This document shows, one piece after another, positions 17,233 through 26,457 of a stretch of 64,000 nucleotides of DNA; the first letter of the stretch is position 1, and every line of letters begins with the position of its first letter. The stretch comes from Staphylococcus sp. NAM3COL9 (GTDB lineage Bacteria; Bacillota; Bacilli; Staphylococcales; Staphylococcaceae): contig NZ_LGPC01000016.1 of the NCBI RefSeq assembly GCF_001431205.1, forward strand, positions 324,141-388,140, given 5' to 3'. Made by a program: the position numbers and the translations under genes. Below the pieces are notes generated by a model, which worked only from the letters and a program-made list of their open reading frames with translations, was not told the origin of the DNA and did no database searches.

Positions 17233-18390
17233 ATGAGTAAATTTTCAGAAGCAGAAAAAGTTCAAGTACTAGAAGATTTAGTAAGTATCAAGTCTGTAAA
17301 TGACTATGAAATTGAAGTATGTGAATATCTTAAAGATTTATTATCTAAACATGCTATCGACTCCAAAATAATTAAAATCAACGACACACGTGCAAATTTG
17401 ATAGCAGAAATTGGTGAAGATGGGCCAATTCTAGGTATTTCAGGGCACATGGATGTCGTTTCAGAAGGCGATATAAACAAATGGACATATGATCCCTTCA
17501 AATTAACTGAAGTGAATAATAAATTTTATGGACGTGGTTCTGCAGATATGAAATCAGGACTTGCTGCATTGGTTATCAGCTTCATTGATATTAAAGAACA
17601 AGGATTATTAAACCATGGTAGAATTCGTTTACTCGCAACTGCAGGCGAAGAAATCGTAGGTGAAGGTGCAAAAGCTTTCCAAGAACAAGGCTACATGAAA
17701 GATGTAGAAGCACTCGTTATTGCCGAACCATCTCAAGATAGAATTATTTATGCACATAAAGGTTCAATGGATATACGTGTGACTTCAAAAGGTAAAGCTT
17801 CACACAGTTCCATGCCACACCTTGGTTTCAATGCGATTTCGCCACTTGTGAAATTTGTTTATAAAGCGGATGAAGGATTCGAAAAATTCGATAAAAGCAA
17901 TACTCTTTTAGGTAATGCCATTATGAATGCTACTATCTTTAATGGCGGTAACCAAGTGAACTCCATTCCAGAACATGCTGAGTCAGAATTTAATATCCGT
18001 ACAATTCCAGAACATGATAACGAACAATTCATTTCTTATTTTAATGAAATTTTAAAAAAAGTTGAAACTGATCATACAGATATTGAAATCGACACTTATA
18101 TGTCTAGACCACCTGTTTATACAACTGGACAAAATAAACTAGCAGAATTAGCACACGATATGGGCACAAAATATTTAAAAGCTGATTTACCTTTAGAAGC
18201 TTCACCAGGTGTAACTGATGCTTCCGACCTACTTGTAGATAAGGACGAAGATTTTTCATTTATTATGTATGGTCCTGGTTTAGTCAGCCAAGCGCATCAA
18301 GTAGATGAATATGTAGAAAAAGATGTGTACTTAGCATTTATTGACTTATTCACAGAATTTTTCCCTACTTATTTAAAAACAAATAAGTAA
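17233..18390 (+). CDS. M20 peptidase, ArgE/DapE family
   Basis: A 385-residue zinc-dependent amidohydrolase of the ArgE/DapE/ACY1 group. Metal-ligand motifs are visible: GHMDVV, GRGSADMKSG, the catalytic-base pair AGEEI, and EPSQD, followed by the dimerisation domain (SMPHLGFNAI) and a terminal histidine in SQAHQVDE. Members remove succinyl, acetyl or peptide groups; staphylococcal versions are commonly annotated as succinyl-diaminopimelate desuccinylase, but the substrate cannot be read from sequence. The start MSKFSEAEK at 17233 is preferred over an upstream in-frame ATG at 17185, since AAGGGG precedes it and conservation begins there. Confidence 0.85.
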   Translation: MSKFSEAEKVQVLEDLVSIKSVNDYEIEVCEYLKDLLSKHAIDSKIIKINDTRANLIAEIGEDGPILGISGHMDVVSEGDINKWTYDPFKLTEVNNKFYGRGSADMKSGLAALVISFIDIKEQGLLNHGRIRLLATAGEEIVGEGAKAFQEQGYMKDVEALVIAEPSQDRIIYAHKGSMDIRVTSKGKASHSSMPHLGFNAISPLVKFVYKADEGFEKFDKSNTLLGNAIMNATIFNGGNQVNSIPEHAESEFNIRTIPEHDNEQFISYFNEILKKVETDHTDIEIDTYMSRPPVYTTGQNKLAELAHDMGTKYLKADLPLEASPGVTDASDLLVDKDEDFSFIMYGPGLVSQAHQVDEYVEKDVYLAFIDLFTEFFPTYLKTNK

Positions 18391-18446
18391 TACCAATTAC
18401 CCGTGTACTTTCCTCAAATGACTAAAAAATAACGTCTGATATAATA

Positions 18447-18475
18447 AAGGACCTTTCCAAAATTGGAAGGTCCTT
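18447..18475. terminator. hairpin after the M20 peptidase gene
   Basis: AAGGACCTT...AAGGTCCTT form a perfect stem about 57 bases after the stop. The T-run is short (TCCTTCAG), so termination may be weak. Confidence 0.55.
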
Positions 18476-18545
18476 CAGTGTGTCGATAAATTCTAAGGCT
18501 TTGTTGACACACTTTCCCGCAAGACTCAGCCCAAAACGATGCCTT
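18476..18545. repeat. dispersed repeat, family A, reversed and shortened copy
   Basis: Read on the minus strand it contains TTGGGCTGA, GCGGGAAAG, a GTCAACAAAG block and TTTATCGACAC. These are parts of the 1621-1740 repeat in the same order, with the middle missing. The remaining bases up to 18696 show no ORF or structure. Confidence 0.4.
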
Positions 18546-18696
18546 TTCCAACAAAACATATAACTTCCTAAAATTCATCTGATATATTTTTTTATAATAA
18601 AGTTGTTTAAATTTTAGTAAAAGTAATCACGCAAACTCAATACTTTAATTTTATGTATATATAGTTGATTTCTCAACCTTACCTTTCCCAGGACAC

Positions 18697-19215
18697 CTAC
18701 AACACGTGCATAGTATTAGGAATAAAGTCTTGATCCAATATCATTGCCATATAGAGTTCATCATAGTAATGTTCATCTATATAAATCGATTCACGTTTAA
18801 TCCCTTCGATTTTAAATCCTAATTTCTCGTAAAAGTTTATAGCTGGTGTATTCGATGTAATCACATTTAATTCTAAGCGTCTTAACCCCTTGCGCTTTGC
18901 CCACCTAATTGTTTCATCAAACATTTTTGTTGATAAACCCTGCTGCTGCTTGTTGTTAATAAGCCCTGTCATAATATAACCAATATGTTTCACCTTAGAT
19001 AATGTACTAATATGTGCAGAAAGATATCCTAAGATTTCATTGTCATCTGTTTTAACACCAATATAAAAATTACGCTTAATATCATCAATAAATGCTTCTT
19101 TATCAAAACTACGTTCATCTGGCAAATACAACATATATTGCGTTTCTTGGTCGATTTTCTTCATACAAGTATATAATGGCTCTGCTTCATCAGGACAGAT
19201 TCTTTCTATTCGCAT
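18697..19215 (-). CDS. GNAT family N-acetyltransferase
   Basis: A 172-residue GNAT acetyltransferase with the acetyl-CoA loop QQQGLSTKMFDE (about 90-101), a beta-bulge ELNVITSN and the typical ending AINFYEKLGFKIEG. Such enzymes acetylate amino groups of proteins, peptides or small metabolites; the target is unknown. Start ATG 19215 is chosen because GGGGG lies six bases upstream; the ATG at 19221 abuts that site. It is monocistronic. Confidence 0.85.
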   Translation of the reverse strand: MRIERICPDEAEPLYTCMKKIDQETQYMLYLPDERSFDKEAFIDDIKRNFYIGVKTDDNEILGYLSAHISTLSKVKHIGYIMTGLINNKQQQGLSTKMFDETIRWAKRKGLRRLELNVITSNTPAINFYEKLGFKIEGIKRESIYIDEHYYDELYMAMILDQDFIPNTMHVL

Positions 19216-19356
19216 ATACATCCCCCTATTGCGCTATTAATATTCTTTATCATACATTATTTTTAAGAAACATGAAACTTTTAATCTAATTACTCACATT
19301 TTCATTTGAAGCAATTTAATTATTTTGTGTTATTTTAAGTATTAACAACAAAAAAA

Positions 19357-19395
19357 ATGGGAACATGAAATCAAATTTTGATTTCATGTTCCCAT
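19357..19395 (-). terminator. palindromic terminator, repeat family B copy 1
   Basis: A perfect 19-base stem: ATGGGAACATGAAATCAAA pairs with TTTGATTTCATGTTCCCAT around one base. On the minus strand it is followed by eight T, so it works as a terminator downstream of the thioredoxin-like gene. Confidence 0.75.
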
Positions 19396-19625
19396 CCCTA
19401 TAAGGCTTGATAGATATCTCATTTACAACATCTCATGTTGTACTTGTGACCAAGGGAACCGGACATAAATACAACATGAGATTTCGTTGTAATGAGCCTC
19501 GCCCGACAAAGTTGACTAGAAAATGGAATACAAGTGCTTAATATAAGCGCATTTTCAATTCAGACAGCCACTGCCAATTTAATAATTGAGACTAAGATAT
19601 GTTTTGTCTCAGCCTCTTCTATGTT
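19396..19625. repeat. dispersed repeat, family B copy 1 body
   Basis: A block beginning TAAGGCT and ending in a GAGACTAAGATAT and GTCTCAGCC stretch. It matches, with drift, the block at 29685-29795, notably AGAC-GCC/GCT-ACTGC followed by AATTGAG. It also contains an inner repeat of TACAACAT...CATGAGA (19425-19480). Both copies lie between a minus-strand gene and its terminator palindrome. Confidence 0.5.
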
Positions 19626-19727
19626 TATTTTTCCACTCTGCCAGGTGATGGATGCTGCGCTTTATTAAAAGTCGTAATATCTTTTTAATCATTCTGGTAT
19701 AAAAATGAAATTATATACTAAAATGCA

Positions 19728-20054
19728 TTAATCTATCATTTGATACATCAACTTCAACTGATGTTCAAATCGTTGCATATCAATAAAGCGACCTTGTCTG
19801 TGCATTTCCTTTCCATCTAAATATATTAAATCTACTGGTACAGTAAAAATCGATAGTTCACCAGCTATAGCTTCTAAATTACTTTGGTTTATAACGCCTA
19901 GTGACACATTAGGGTATTCACCTACAAGTCCTTCTATCTGTGGTAATACTGCATGACAAACGCTACAATTGTCTCTCATTACATGTATAACTACCAATTT
20001 ATGATTGTTAACAAACGCGTAAAATGATTCTATCGTAGTCAATGTTCGCGTCAT
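19728..20054 (-). CDS. thioredoxin-like protein with CSVC motif
   Basis: A 108-residue thioredoxin-fold protein. The redox motif CSVC occupies residues 30-33, after a beta strand VVIHVMRD and before HAVLPQI; the cis-Pro loop appears as IFTVPVDL. It should reduce or shuffle disulfides in the cytoplasm, as no signal peptide is present; it may act like a bacilliredoxin or thioredoxin paralog. Start ATG 20054 follows GGATGGTG at about 8 bases and is preferred over an upstream GTG. It may be monocistronic, with a palindromic terminator 330 bases downstream. Confidence 0.8.
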   Translation of the reverse strand: MTRTLTTIESFYAFVNNHKLVVIHVMRDNCSVCHAVLPQIEGLVGEYPNVSLGVINQSNLEAIAGELSIFTVPVDLIYLDGKEMHRQGRFIDMQRFEHQLKLMYQMID

Positions 20055-20227
20055 TTTAAACACCATCCTTGTCACACAAATTGTATCTCATTATGTAACA
20101 TTTCCTGAAGCATAATCAACGTATTTGCTTCAAAAACACAATAATCCAACATTTGAAAACAGCTCATCTTCTTTTATCTATTGCACATATTATATTTTTA
20201 AAACATAACTTTCGAGTACTATAGTGA

Positions 20228-21205
20228 CTAAGTATTTTTTAATAGTAATTGTTCGATACGCGTTCTTATTTCCTGCGTATAGCCTTGTAAACCACCTGTA
20301 TGAATAAATAAAATACATTGCTGATCATCGTAATGACCTTGCTTTATTTCCTCAACAAGTCCTCGAAAAGCTTTTCCAGTATATGTGGGATCTAATATTA
20401 TTCCTTCTTGTTGCGCGATGTCGATATAAAATTGAAGTTCTTCATCTGTTGCTTGGCCATATCCTAAACCAATATATTCATCGTTGATTAATATGGATTC
20501 AAATAAGGTAATGTCTTTGTCTAAATCTTTAATAATCTCAATAACTTTATTTTCAAAGGTTTCAGCATTTTTATTTACAGCATATCCAATGATTTGAGTT
20601 TCTAAATTATTCCTCGTTTTGCCAAACCAAAGCCCCGCATATGTACCACCAGAACCTACTGCTAAATTAATAGAATCAAACTGAACGCCCATCGTGATTT
20701 CTTGTTTTAATATTTCTTCATAAGTATTGATATAACCATGAGCGCCTATCCAATCAGATGCACCAGCCGGTATTTTAAATGGTGTTTTGCCACATTCTTC
20801 TAATTCTATATACAATGTATCCATTGCTTCTTCTCTTGAGGCGTTGGGTTCTATAAGATGTATATGAGCGCCTAACATCGTTGCCAAAAACAAATTCCCT
20901 TCATAGTGTTTCTTTGTTCCTCTCAATATTAAATGACATTCTATATTGTATTGCGCACAGACAGCAGCAGTTGCACGCGCATGATTAGATGTGATTGCAC
21001 CAGTTGTAATGACTGTATCGTAACCGTTATCTAGTACATACTGTATCGTATATTCTAATTTCCTCACCTTATTCCCTGAAATTTCGGTTCCTGTATAGTC
21101 ATCTCTTTTAATATAGATTTCTTTACCTAATGACTGACTTAGCGCCTCTAATTTATGAATAGGTGTCTTTAAATTCGCGATATTTAATTTTCTTTGTAAC
21201 ATCAT
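20228..21205 (-). CDS. dcyD: D-cysteine desulfhydrase / ACC deaminase family
   Basis: A 325-residue PLP enzyme of fold type II. The PLP lysine is Lys46 in SGNKVRKLEY; ITSNHARATAAVC matches the substrate-binding loop and AVGSGGTYAG the phosphate-binding loop. D-cysteine desulfhydrase splits D-cysteine to pyruvate, H2S and ammonia; ACC deaminases are close relatives, so the exact substrate is an inference. The start ATG 21205 follows GGGGG by five bases. It lies 28 bases after the VOC gene and probably forms one transcript with it. Confidence 0.8.
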   Translation of the reverse strand: MMLQRKLNIANLKTPIHKLEALSQSLGKEIYIKRDDYTGTEISGNKVRKLEYTIQYVLDNGYDTVITTGAITSNHARATAAVCAQYNIECHLILRGTKKHYEGNLFLATMLGAHIHLIEPNASREEAMDTLYIELEECGKTPFKIPAGASDWIGAHGYINTYEEILKQEITMGVQFDSINLAVGSGGTYAGLWFGKTRNNLETQIIGYAVNKNAETFENKVIEIIKDLDKDITLFESILINDEYIGLGYGQATDEELQFYIDIAQQEGIILDPTYTGKAFRGLVEEIKQGHYDDQQCILFIHTGGLQGYTQEIRTRIEQLLLKNT

Positions 21206-21233
21206 CGATTCCCCCTTAGTTAAATTTTTATAT

Positions 21234-21755
21234 TTATTTTTTAGGTATAAACACTTCAGCCTCACTGTCATCTGGATAATAATAACCGTTAGGGATGGTT
21301 TGTAATTCAATTAAACTCCCCCATGGCGTGCGTATATATACGGTTTTATTATTTGCTGTATCTTCATATTTTGTATTACTGTGTGGTTCTGAAACCGGTT
21401 TGCCCCCCGCTTGTTTCACGCGATTAAAAGTAGTTTCAAAATCATCTACGTAAAATGAGATATGTGTAAAACCAACATCCTGTAACGATGCTGGACTTTG
21501 CTGAATAACATCTTTAAATTCAAACATTTCTATATTAGGTCCATTATGAAACACCATCATGCGTTTTTTTATAATTTTCGCCCCTTGTTCTATATCTAAG
21601 ACATGTTCTACAAATGCACCTGACCGTGAATCCTCGGCTTTCGTTTGACTATCATAGGCAATCTTTCCGTCGAAAGCTTTTTTAAAAAATGTAGTTGCAG
21701 CTTCAATATCCGGTACCGTTAATCCAATATGATTTATGCCTCTTGTGATATCCAT
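21234..21755 (-). CDS. VOC family (glyoxalase-like) protein
   Basis: A 173-residue vicinal-oxygen-chelate protein with two beta-alpha-beta-beta-beta modules: INHIGLTVPDIEAATTFFKKAF at the start and FTHISFYVDDFETTFNRVKQAG in the middle. His and Glu residues of the metal site are present in both halves (NHIG, EMFEF, HISF, SLIELQ). Such proteins include glyoxalases, dioxygenases and antibiotic-binding proteins; function is open. Start ATG 21755 follows GGGGG by six bases, better than the overlapping ATG at 21761. The following PLP enzyme is probably co-transcribed. Confidence 0.8.
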   Translation of the reverse strand: MDITRGINHIGLTVPDIEAATTFFKKAFDGKIAYDSQTKAEDSRSGAFVEHVLDIEQGAKIIKKRMMVFHNGPNIEMFEFKDVIQQSPASLQDVGFTHISFYVDDFETTFNRVKQAGGKPVSEPHSNTKYEDTANNKTVYIRTPWGSLIELQTIPNGYYYPDDSEAEVFIPKK

Positions 21756-21813
21756 ATTCATCCCCCTTTCAAAATAATCATTTTTAAAACATGATGAAAG
21801 TATTTAATTTATT

Positions 21814-22362
21814 TTAGTTAAAATGTTCTTTTAATAATATATAACGGTTCATATCTCTAAATACTTCTCCATCGAACACATCTTGATAATCAGTAGCAAC
21901 AAAAGAAAAACCAACTTTTTCAGCAACTTTATTGCTTGGTATATTTCGAATATCAGCTAAAATAGTCAATTTATTTAAGCCTAATGTTATAAATGCATAA
22001 TGGCACATATGCTTCACACACGTCGTTGTAATTTGCTTTCCTGTATAATCTTCAGCAATCCAATAACCAATTTCTGCTTTGCGATTCTTCATATCTATTC
22101 TATGTAAATCTATGGTACCTATAAGATCATCTTCATAGTAAATAATAAATAAGCGACCTGTATTGTCTGCATGTTGCTGAATCATCATTTTCAAATATGC
22201 ACTTTCGTCTTGTGTTGTGACATCTTCAGTAATAAATTCCAGAAAGGGTTCTAAGTGTGAAAAATTTTCTCTAATTGTTTGATATAACGCTTTGTCCATG
22301 TTTGACTCTGGTGGCACAAGTGTTACTTTGGGCATCACTTGCATTGATGGTCTATAGCTCAT
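21814..22362 (-). CDS. GNAT acetyltransferase, RimJ/RimL type
   Basis: A 182-residue GNAT protein of the RimJ/RimL group: IGTIDLHRIDMKNRKAEIGYWI, then the acetyl-CoA loop region YTGKQITTTCVKHMCHYAF and the ending RNIPSNKVAEKVGFSF are the usual order of motifs. These enzymes acetylate ribosomal proteins or other amines; the target is unknown. The acetyl-CoA loop is unusual, with GKQITT in place of the common RGKGIG. It precedes the VOC gene by 58 bases and may belong to the same unit. Confidence 0.82.
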   Translation of the reverse strand: MSYRPSMQVMPKVTLVPPESNMDKALYQTIRENFSHLEPFLEFITEDVTTQDESAYLKMMIQQHADNTGRLFIIYYEDDLIGTIDLHRIDMKNRKAEIGYWIAEDYTGKQITTTCVKHMCHYAFITLGLNKLTILADIRNIPSNKVAEKVGFSFVATDYQDVFDGEVFRDMNRYILLKEHFN

Positions 22363-22448
22363 AATTTCACCCTCATTTTTAATATAATCATAACTCCTAT
22401 AATATTTATAATTTCAGAATATTTCAACATTTTATCTAAAAAAATAAA

Positions 22449-22482
22449 AAACAGTTCGAATTTTTATCAATTCGAACTGTTT
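22449..22482 (-). terminator. ptsG terminator
   Basis: AAACAGTTCGAATT/AATTCGAACTGTTT form a stem that on the minus strand is followed by TTTTATTTTTTT, 66 bases after the ptsG stop. Confidence 0.85.
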
Positions 22483-22547
22483 GAGATATTATATGACTAG
22501 TCCATTCTAGTTTCATTTAAAACGCTTATTTTTATGATTATTTAGTC

Positions 22548-24575
22548 TTATTTAACTGTCATAATCAATTGCTGTGATTTCACATCTTCTACGTCAGTTA
22601 TTTCAAGTGTTCGGTTTTCTAAGTTTGTTAATATCAATGGCGTCACAATACTAGGTGCATTTGCTTTAATATAGTCTAAATCAACTTGCATTAGTATTTG
22701 TCCTTTTTTAATTGTGTCTCCTGTACTAACCATACTTTCAAAACCAGCACCATCTAACTTAACAGTATCAATTCCAATGTGAATGAGTAATTCTACACCT
22801 TCATCTGACTCTATACCAATGGCATGTTTGGTAGGGAATATTGTTTTAACTGTACCGTCAAATGGTGCCACAATTTCTCCATCTTCAGGAACAAATCCTA
22901 CACCATCGCCCATCATTTTTTGAGCGAAAACTTGATCAGGCACTTCTGATAACGGTATAATTTGACCTTTACCTGGTGAGTAAATTTCCACTTCATTCAA
23001 ATTATCCATATGTGTAACTTTATTATCGTCCTCTGCTGGCACTGTAGTTTCACTAGGTTTTGTAATTTCACCTTTCATAATCATAGCCATATCATGCTTG
23101 ATTTGATCCGATTTAGGACCGAATATTGCCTGCATATTATTACCCACTTCTAGCACGCCAGAAGCACCCAATGCTTTCAATCCAGCAACATCGACCTGAC
23201 GCTTCTCTTTCACTTCAACACGTAGTCGTGTGATACAAGCGTCAAGATGCTTAATATTTTCTTGTCCACCCATCGCGTCTAACACTTCAAATGGCAATTC
23301 ACTCGCTGATGCAGTAGAAGCTTCAACTTGTTTGTCTTCACGACCAGGCGTTTTGTAATTGAATTTTGTAATAAAGAATCGAAATACAAAGTAGTAAATC
23401 ACTGCGTATACCAGTCCTACTGGAATCACTAGCCACCAATTTGTTTGGTTTGGTAAAACGCCTAATAATACGAAGTCTATAAAACCACCTGAGAATGTAT
23501 ACCCTAAATGCACATCTAATAGATACATTGTTAAGAACGCTAAACCATCCAGTATTGCATGAATAAAGAATAGTAATGGTGCTACGAATAAAAATGAGAA
23601 TTCTAATGGTTCCGTAATCCCTGTTAAGAACGAGGTTAAAGCTGCAGAACCCATCAAACCAGCCACAATTTTCTTACTTCCAGGTTTCGCTGTATGATAA
23701 ATAGCCAAAGCTGCTGCAGGTAGACCGAACATCATTACTGGGAATTCACCCTGCATAAATTTACCAGCGGTTAAATGACTTCCTTCTCGAATTTGTTCTA
23801 TAAAGATACGTTGGTCACCACGAATAATATCTCCTGCTGCATTTTTCCATGAACCAAATTCGAACCAAAACGGTGCATGGAAAATGTGGTGTAAACCAAA
23901 TGGTATTAATAAACGTTTGATAAACCCAAATAAGAATACAGATAATCCTGTATTGGAATCAAGTAATCCTTCACTAAATGCATTTAAACCCGTTTGAATA
24001 TGTGGCCAGATTAAAGCCATCGGGAATGCTAATACAAACGAAGTTAGTGCCATCATAATTGGCACAAAACGTTTACCAGCAAAAAATCCTAAATATGATG
24101 GTAATGAAATATTAAAGAATTTATTATAACACCAAGCAGCAAGCGCCCCAATGATAATACCGCCAAACACCCCTGTTTGTAATGTTGGTATGCCTAAGAC
24201 ACTCGCATAACCACTAGCGGCATCATTTACGTTATCTGGTAACACATGTAAAAATGCACCCATTGTTTTATTCATAATGACATAACCAACAAACGCAGCA
24301 ATAGCTGCAACGCCGTCACCACCAGCTAAACCGATTGCGACACCCATCGCAAATATGATTGGCAAATTATCAAATATAATACCACCTGCGCCAGCCATCA
24401 TTTCACCGACACTTTGAATTCCTCCATTTTGTATAAATGGAAGATATTGTTGTAGGGCATCCCCTTGAATTGCTGTACCAATTGCTAGTAATAAACCAGC
24501 GGCTGGTAAAATTGCGACTGGTAACATTAACGCCTTACCAATTCGTTGCAATTGTCCAAAAAACTTCTTAAACAT
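22548..24575 (-). CDS. ptsG: PTS glucose transporter EIICBA
   Basis: PtsG imports glucose and phosphorylates it at the expense of PEP. The 675-residue protein has the EIIC membrane domain (about 1-405, with [11 protein letters not shown] and [10 protein letters not shown]), EIIB with its phospho-cysteine in [11 protein letters not shown] (about 455-465), and EIIA with the phospho-His in [12 protein letters not shown] (about 600). The order CBA and the size match staphylococcal PtsG/GlcA (about 675-681). Start ATG 24575 begins [18 protein letters not shown] as in S. aureus; upstream in-frame ATGs lie in or before the ribosome site. Transcription is likely controlled by antitermination at the leader hairpin. 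Confidence 0.93.
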   Translation of the reverse strand: MFKKFFGQLQRIGKALMLPVAILPAAGLLLAIGTAIQGDALQQYLPFIQNGGIQSVGEMMAGAGGIIFDNLPIIFAMGVAIGLAGGDGVAAIAAFVGYVIMNKTMGAFLHVLPDNVNDAASGYASVLGIPTLQTGVFGGIIIGALAAWCYNKFFNISLPSYLGFFAGKRFVPIMMALTSFVLAFPMALIWPHIQTGLNAFSEGLLDSNTGLSVFLFGFIKRLLIPFGLHHIFHAPFWFEFGSWKNAAGDIIRGDQRIFIEQIREGSHLTAGKFMQGEFPVMMFGLPAAALAIYHTAKPGSKKIVAGLMGSAALTSFLTGITEPLEFSFLFVAPLLFFIHAILDGLAFLTMYLLDVHLGYTFSGGFIDFVLLGVLPNQTNWWLVIPVGLVYAVIYYFVFRFFITKFNYKTPGREDKQVEASTASASELPFEVLDAMGGQENIKHLDACITRLRVEVKEKRQVDVAGLKALGASGVLEVGNNMQAIFGPKSDQIKHDMAMIMKGEITKPSETTVPAEDDNKVTHMDNLNEVEIYSPGKGQIIPLSEVPDQVFAQKMMGDGVGFVPEDGEIVAPFDGTVKTIFPTKHAIGIESDEGVELLIHIGIDTVKLDGAGFESMVSTGDTIKKGQILMQVDLDYIKANAPSIVTPLILTNLENRTLEITDVEDVKSQQLIMTVK

Positions 24576-24624
24576 ATACAAAAACATCCCTTCTATATCT
24601 TTATCGTCAAAACGCACACAAAAA

Positions 24625-24673
24625 GGCATGAGCAAACAGACTATTCCCGATAGTCGCTTTGTTTGCTCATGCC
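24625..24673 (-). promoter_or_regulatory. leader terminator/antiterminator of ptsG
   Basis: On the minus strand a 14-base perfect stem (GGCATGAGCAAACA with TGTTTGCTCATGCC) encloses a small inner stem GACTATC/GATAGTC region and ends in five T, 50 bases before the ptsG ATG and 40-90 bases after the promoter. This is an intrinsic terminator inside the leader. In S. carnosus and B. subtilis such a site is opened by the GlcT antiterminator when glucose is present. No glcT gene is in the window. Confidence 0.75.
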
Positions 24674-24715
24674 TGCTTAACCAGTAACACGCAATATGAC
24701 GATTTATTTTAATTC

Positions 24716-24744
24716 AGTATATACTATTTTAAAAATTTATACAA
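24716..24744 (-). promoter_or_regulatory. ptsG promoter
   Basis: On the minus strand TTGTAT (24739-24744) and TATACT (24716-24721) are separated by 17 bases, a good SigA-type promoter directly ahead of the leader terminator. Confidence 0.65.
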
Positions 24745-24802
24745 TATCAATTCGTATTCTATTTTTCAAAATGCTATAACTTCTTTTCACTATGATGCGC
24801 AA

Positions 24803-26197
24803 TTAGTATCCGATTATTAATGCAATAGACATCCCGACACTGCAAATCACTACCCATATCACAATTAACTTCCATGCAAATTTAAGCCATTGTGTGTAAG
24901 TGATTTTCCCAACAGCTAATGCGCCCATAAGTATTGCAGACGTTGGGAATAAAATATTACTAATCGCATCACCATATTGGAAGGCAAGCACAGTAACTTG
25001 TCTATTAATGCTTAATAAGTCAGATATAGGTACCATTAAGGGCATTGTTGTTAATGCTTGGCCTGAACCAGATGGTATAAAGAAGTTCAAGCAAAATTGT
25101 AGTATAAACATTGCTATGATAACCATTGAAGAAGGTATATCTGCTAATAAAGTTGTCATGCCATATACAATTGTATCAATGACTTGACCATTTTCTAAAA
25201 TTACAATAATTCCTTTAGCAAAGCCGACAATCATTGCACCAAATAGTATATCTTTCATACCTTCGATCATTGCATCGAAAGTGCCATTCATCCCTAGGCC
25301 ACCAATGAAGCCTGCTAATAAACCTGCTAGTAAAAAGTTGGCACTCATCTCATTAAACGACCAACCATACGTAAAAATACCATATACGTTTAATACAATT
25401 GCGGCAACGATTAAACCTAGACCAATTGCCTGTCTTTTCGTAAAGCGTGGCGCGGACATTTGATTTTCTATATCATCTTCTGCTTGTTCCAATTCATAAA
25501 CGAGACTTTTAGTTTTATCCTTCTTAACTTTTCGTGCATAAAACATTACTGTCATTATCGCGGCACTTAAAATAAATAAATAGATGATTGTCCGTAACCC
25601 CCAACCTGAAAACATTGGTAATTCAGCTACAGATTGTGCTACGCCGACTGTAAATGGATTGAGCATACCACCTATAAATCCACTGGCTGCCCCAAGTATT
25701 ACCATTGCAGCACCTGTAAGTGCATCATAACCTAATGTTCGAGCTATAATGATACCGATTGGCACGAAAATAATCGTTTCTTCTGCCAATCCAATAGAAA
25801 AGCCTAGTATAGAAAAGATAGTCATTGTTAAGGGAATCATAAGTCCTTTATACTTTCCTAATGCTTGCATGGCTTTATTGACACCATTTTCAAATGCACC
25901 CGTTTTATGTACGATACCGAATGCACCACCTACTAAAAAGATGTAGAATACAATTTCTCCACCGCTAATTAATCCTTCAGGTATCGCTCTGAATATATCA
26001 AAAAAAGATACACCCTGTTGTTCTACTTCTGTATAAGATCCTGAAACAACCAAGGTTTGCCCATCTTTTTTCTCACGTGCGAACTCCCCTGCTGGTATTA
26101 AGTATGTAAGTAAGCTCGAAAAAGCAATTATTATTAATAATAATGCATATGTATGTGGCGTTTTAAAACGACTTGATTTAAAAAATGATTTAAACAT
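24803..26197 (-). CDS. YfcC family membrane transporter
   Basis: A 464-residue membrane protein with 11 to 13 predicted helices. It belongs to the YfcC / basic amino-acid or C4-dicarboxylate carrier group: an N-terminal PHTYALLLIIIAFSSLLTYLIPAGEF block, PEGLISGGEIVFYIFLVGGAFGIV, and a later FIPSGSGQALTTMPLMVPISDLL repeat. Members exchange amino acids or dicarboxylates with ions; the substrate is not known. Start ATG 26197 follows AGGAAG. It lies between the cid operon and ptsG and has its own upstream region with a strong inverted repeat. Confidence 0.8.
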   Translation of the reverse strand: MFKSFFKSSRFKTPHTYALLLIIIAFSSLLTYLIPAGEFAREKKDGQTLVVSGSYTEVEQQGVSFFDIFRAIPEGLISGGEIVFYIFLVGGAFGIVHKTGAFENGVNKAMQALGKYKGLMIPLTMTIFSILGFSIGLAEETIIFVPIGIIIARTLGYDALTGAAMVILGAASGFIGGMLNPFTVGVAQSVAELPMFSGWGLRTIIYLFILSAAIMTVMFYARKVKKDKTKSLVYELEQAEDDIENQMSAPRFTKRQAIGLGLIVAAIVLNVYGIFTYGWSFNEMSANFLLAGLLAGFIGGLGMNGTFDAMIEGMKDILFGAMIVGFAKGIIVILENGQVIDTIVYGMTTLLADIPSSMVIIAMFILQFCLNFFIPSGSGQALTTMPLMVPISDLLSINRQVTVLAFQYGDAISNILFPTSAILMGALAVGKITYTQWLKFAWKLIVIWVVICSVGMSIALIIGY

Positions 26198-26241
26198 CAC
26201 GATCTTCCTTTCTTCACCCAAACTAACGTCAGTCACTGTTT

Positions 26242-26303
26242 GTTATTTATATACATATATAGCCTATTTTTTGTGAAATAAGCTATATATGTATATAAAT
26301 AAC
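26242..26303. promoter_or_regulatory. perfect 22-base inverted repeat upstream of YfcC gene
   Basis: GTTATTTATATACATATATAGC (shown as arms 26242-26263) pairs perfectly with 26282-26303 around an 18-base loop, 45 bases before the YfcC ATG. It could be a protein operator in DNA or a stable leader hairpin in RNA. There is no T-run, so it is not an ordinary terminator. Confidence 0.6.
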
Positions 26304-26406
26304 AATTACAATTCACTTTCATACAAATCTTCTACCATATATAGACGAGATACAGGGGACCATTTAATCACTTCTGTTCATATTTCAAGCTATAATTGTA
26401 TATAAA

Positions 26407-26440
26407 AAAGCTATCAAACATATAATCGTTTGATAGCTTT
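26407..26440 (-). terminator. cidC terminator
   Basis: AAAGCTATCAAAC/GTTTGATAGCTTT form a stem followed on the minus strand by TTTTTTATA, 17 bases after the cidC stop. Confidence 0.85.
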
Positions 26441-26457
26441 GAGTTAACATATAAATA

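Larger units (their letters stand above)
19216..19727. other. non-coding region with repeat family B
   Basis: The gap holds a promoter region for the GNAT gene on the left and the 19357-19625 repeat unit. No ORF is supported. Confidence 0.5.

Noticed and set aside
19357..19395. Palindromes at 19357 and 29638 as CRISPR repeats
   Set aside because: Only single copies at each site, no regular spacers and no cas genes; they are terminator-like.
24900..25187. Plus-strand frame within the YfcC gene
   Set aside because: Shadow of a conserved membrane protein on the other strand.
26242..26303. Inverted repeat as terminal repeats of an insertion sequence
   Set aside because: Only 18 bases lie between the arms and there is no target duplication or transposase remnant.
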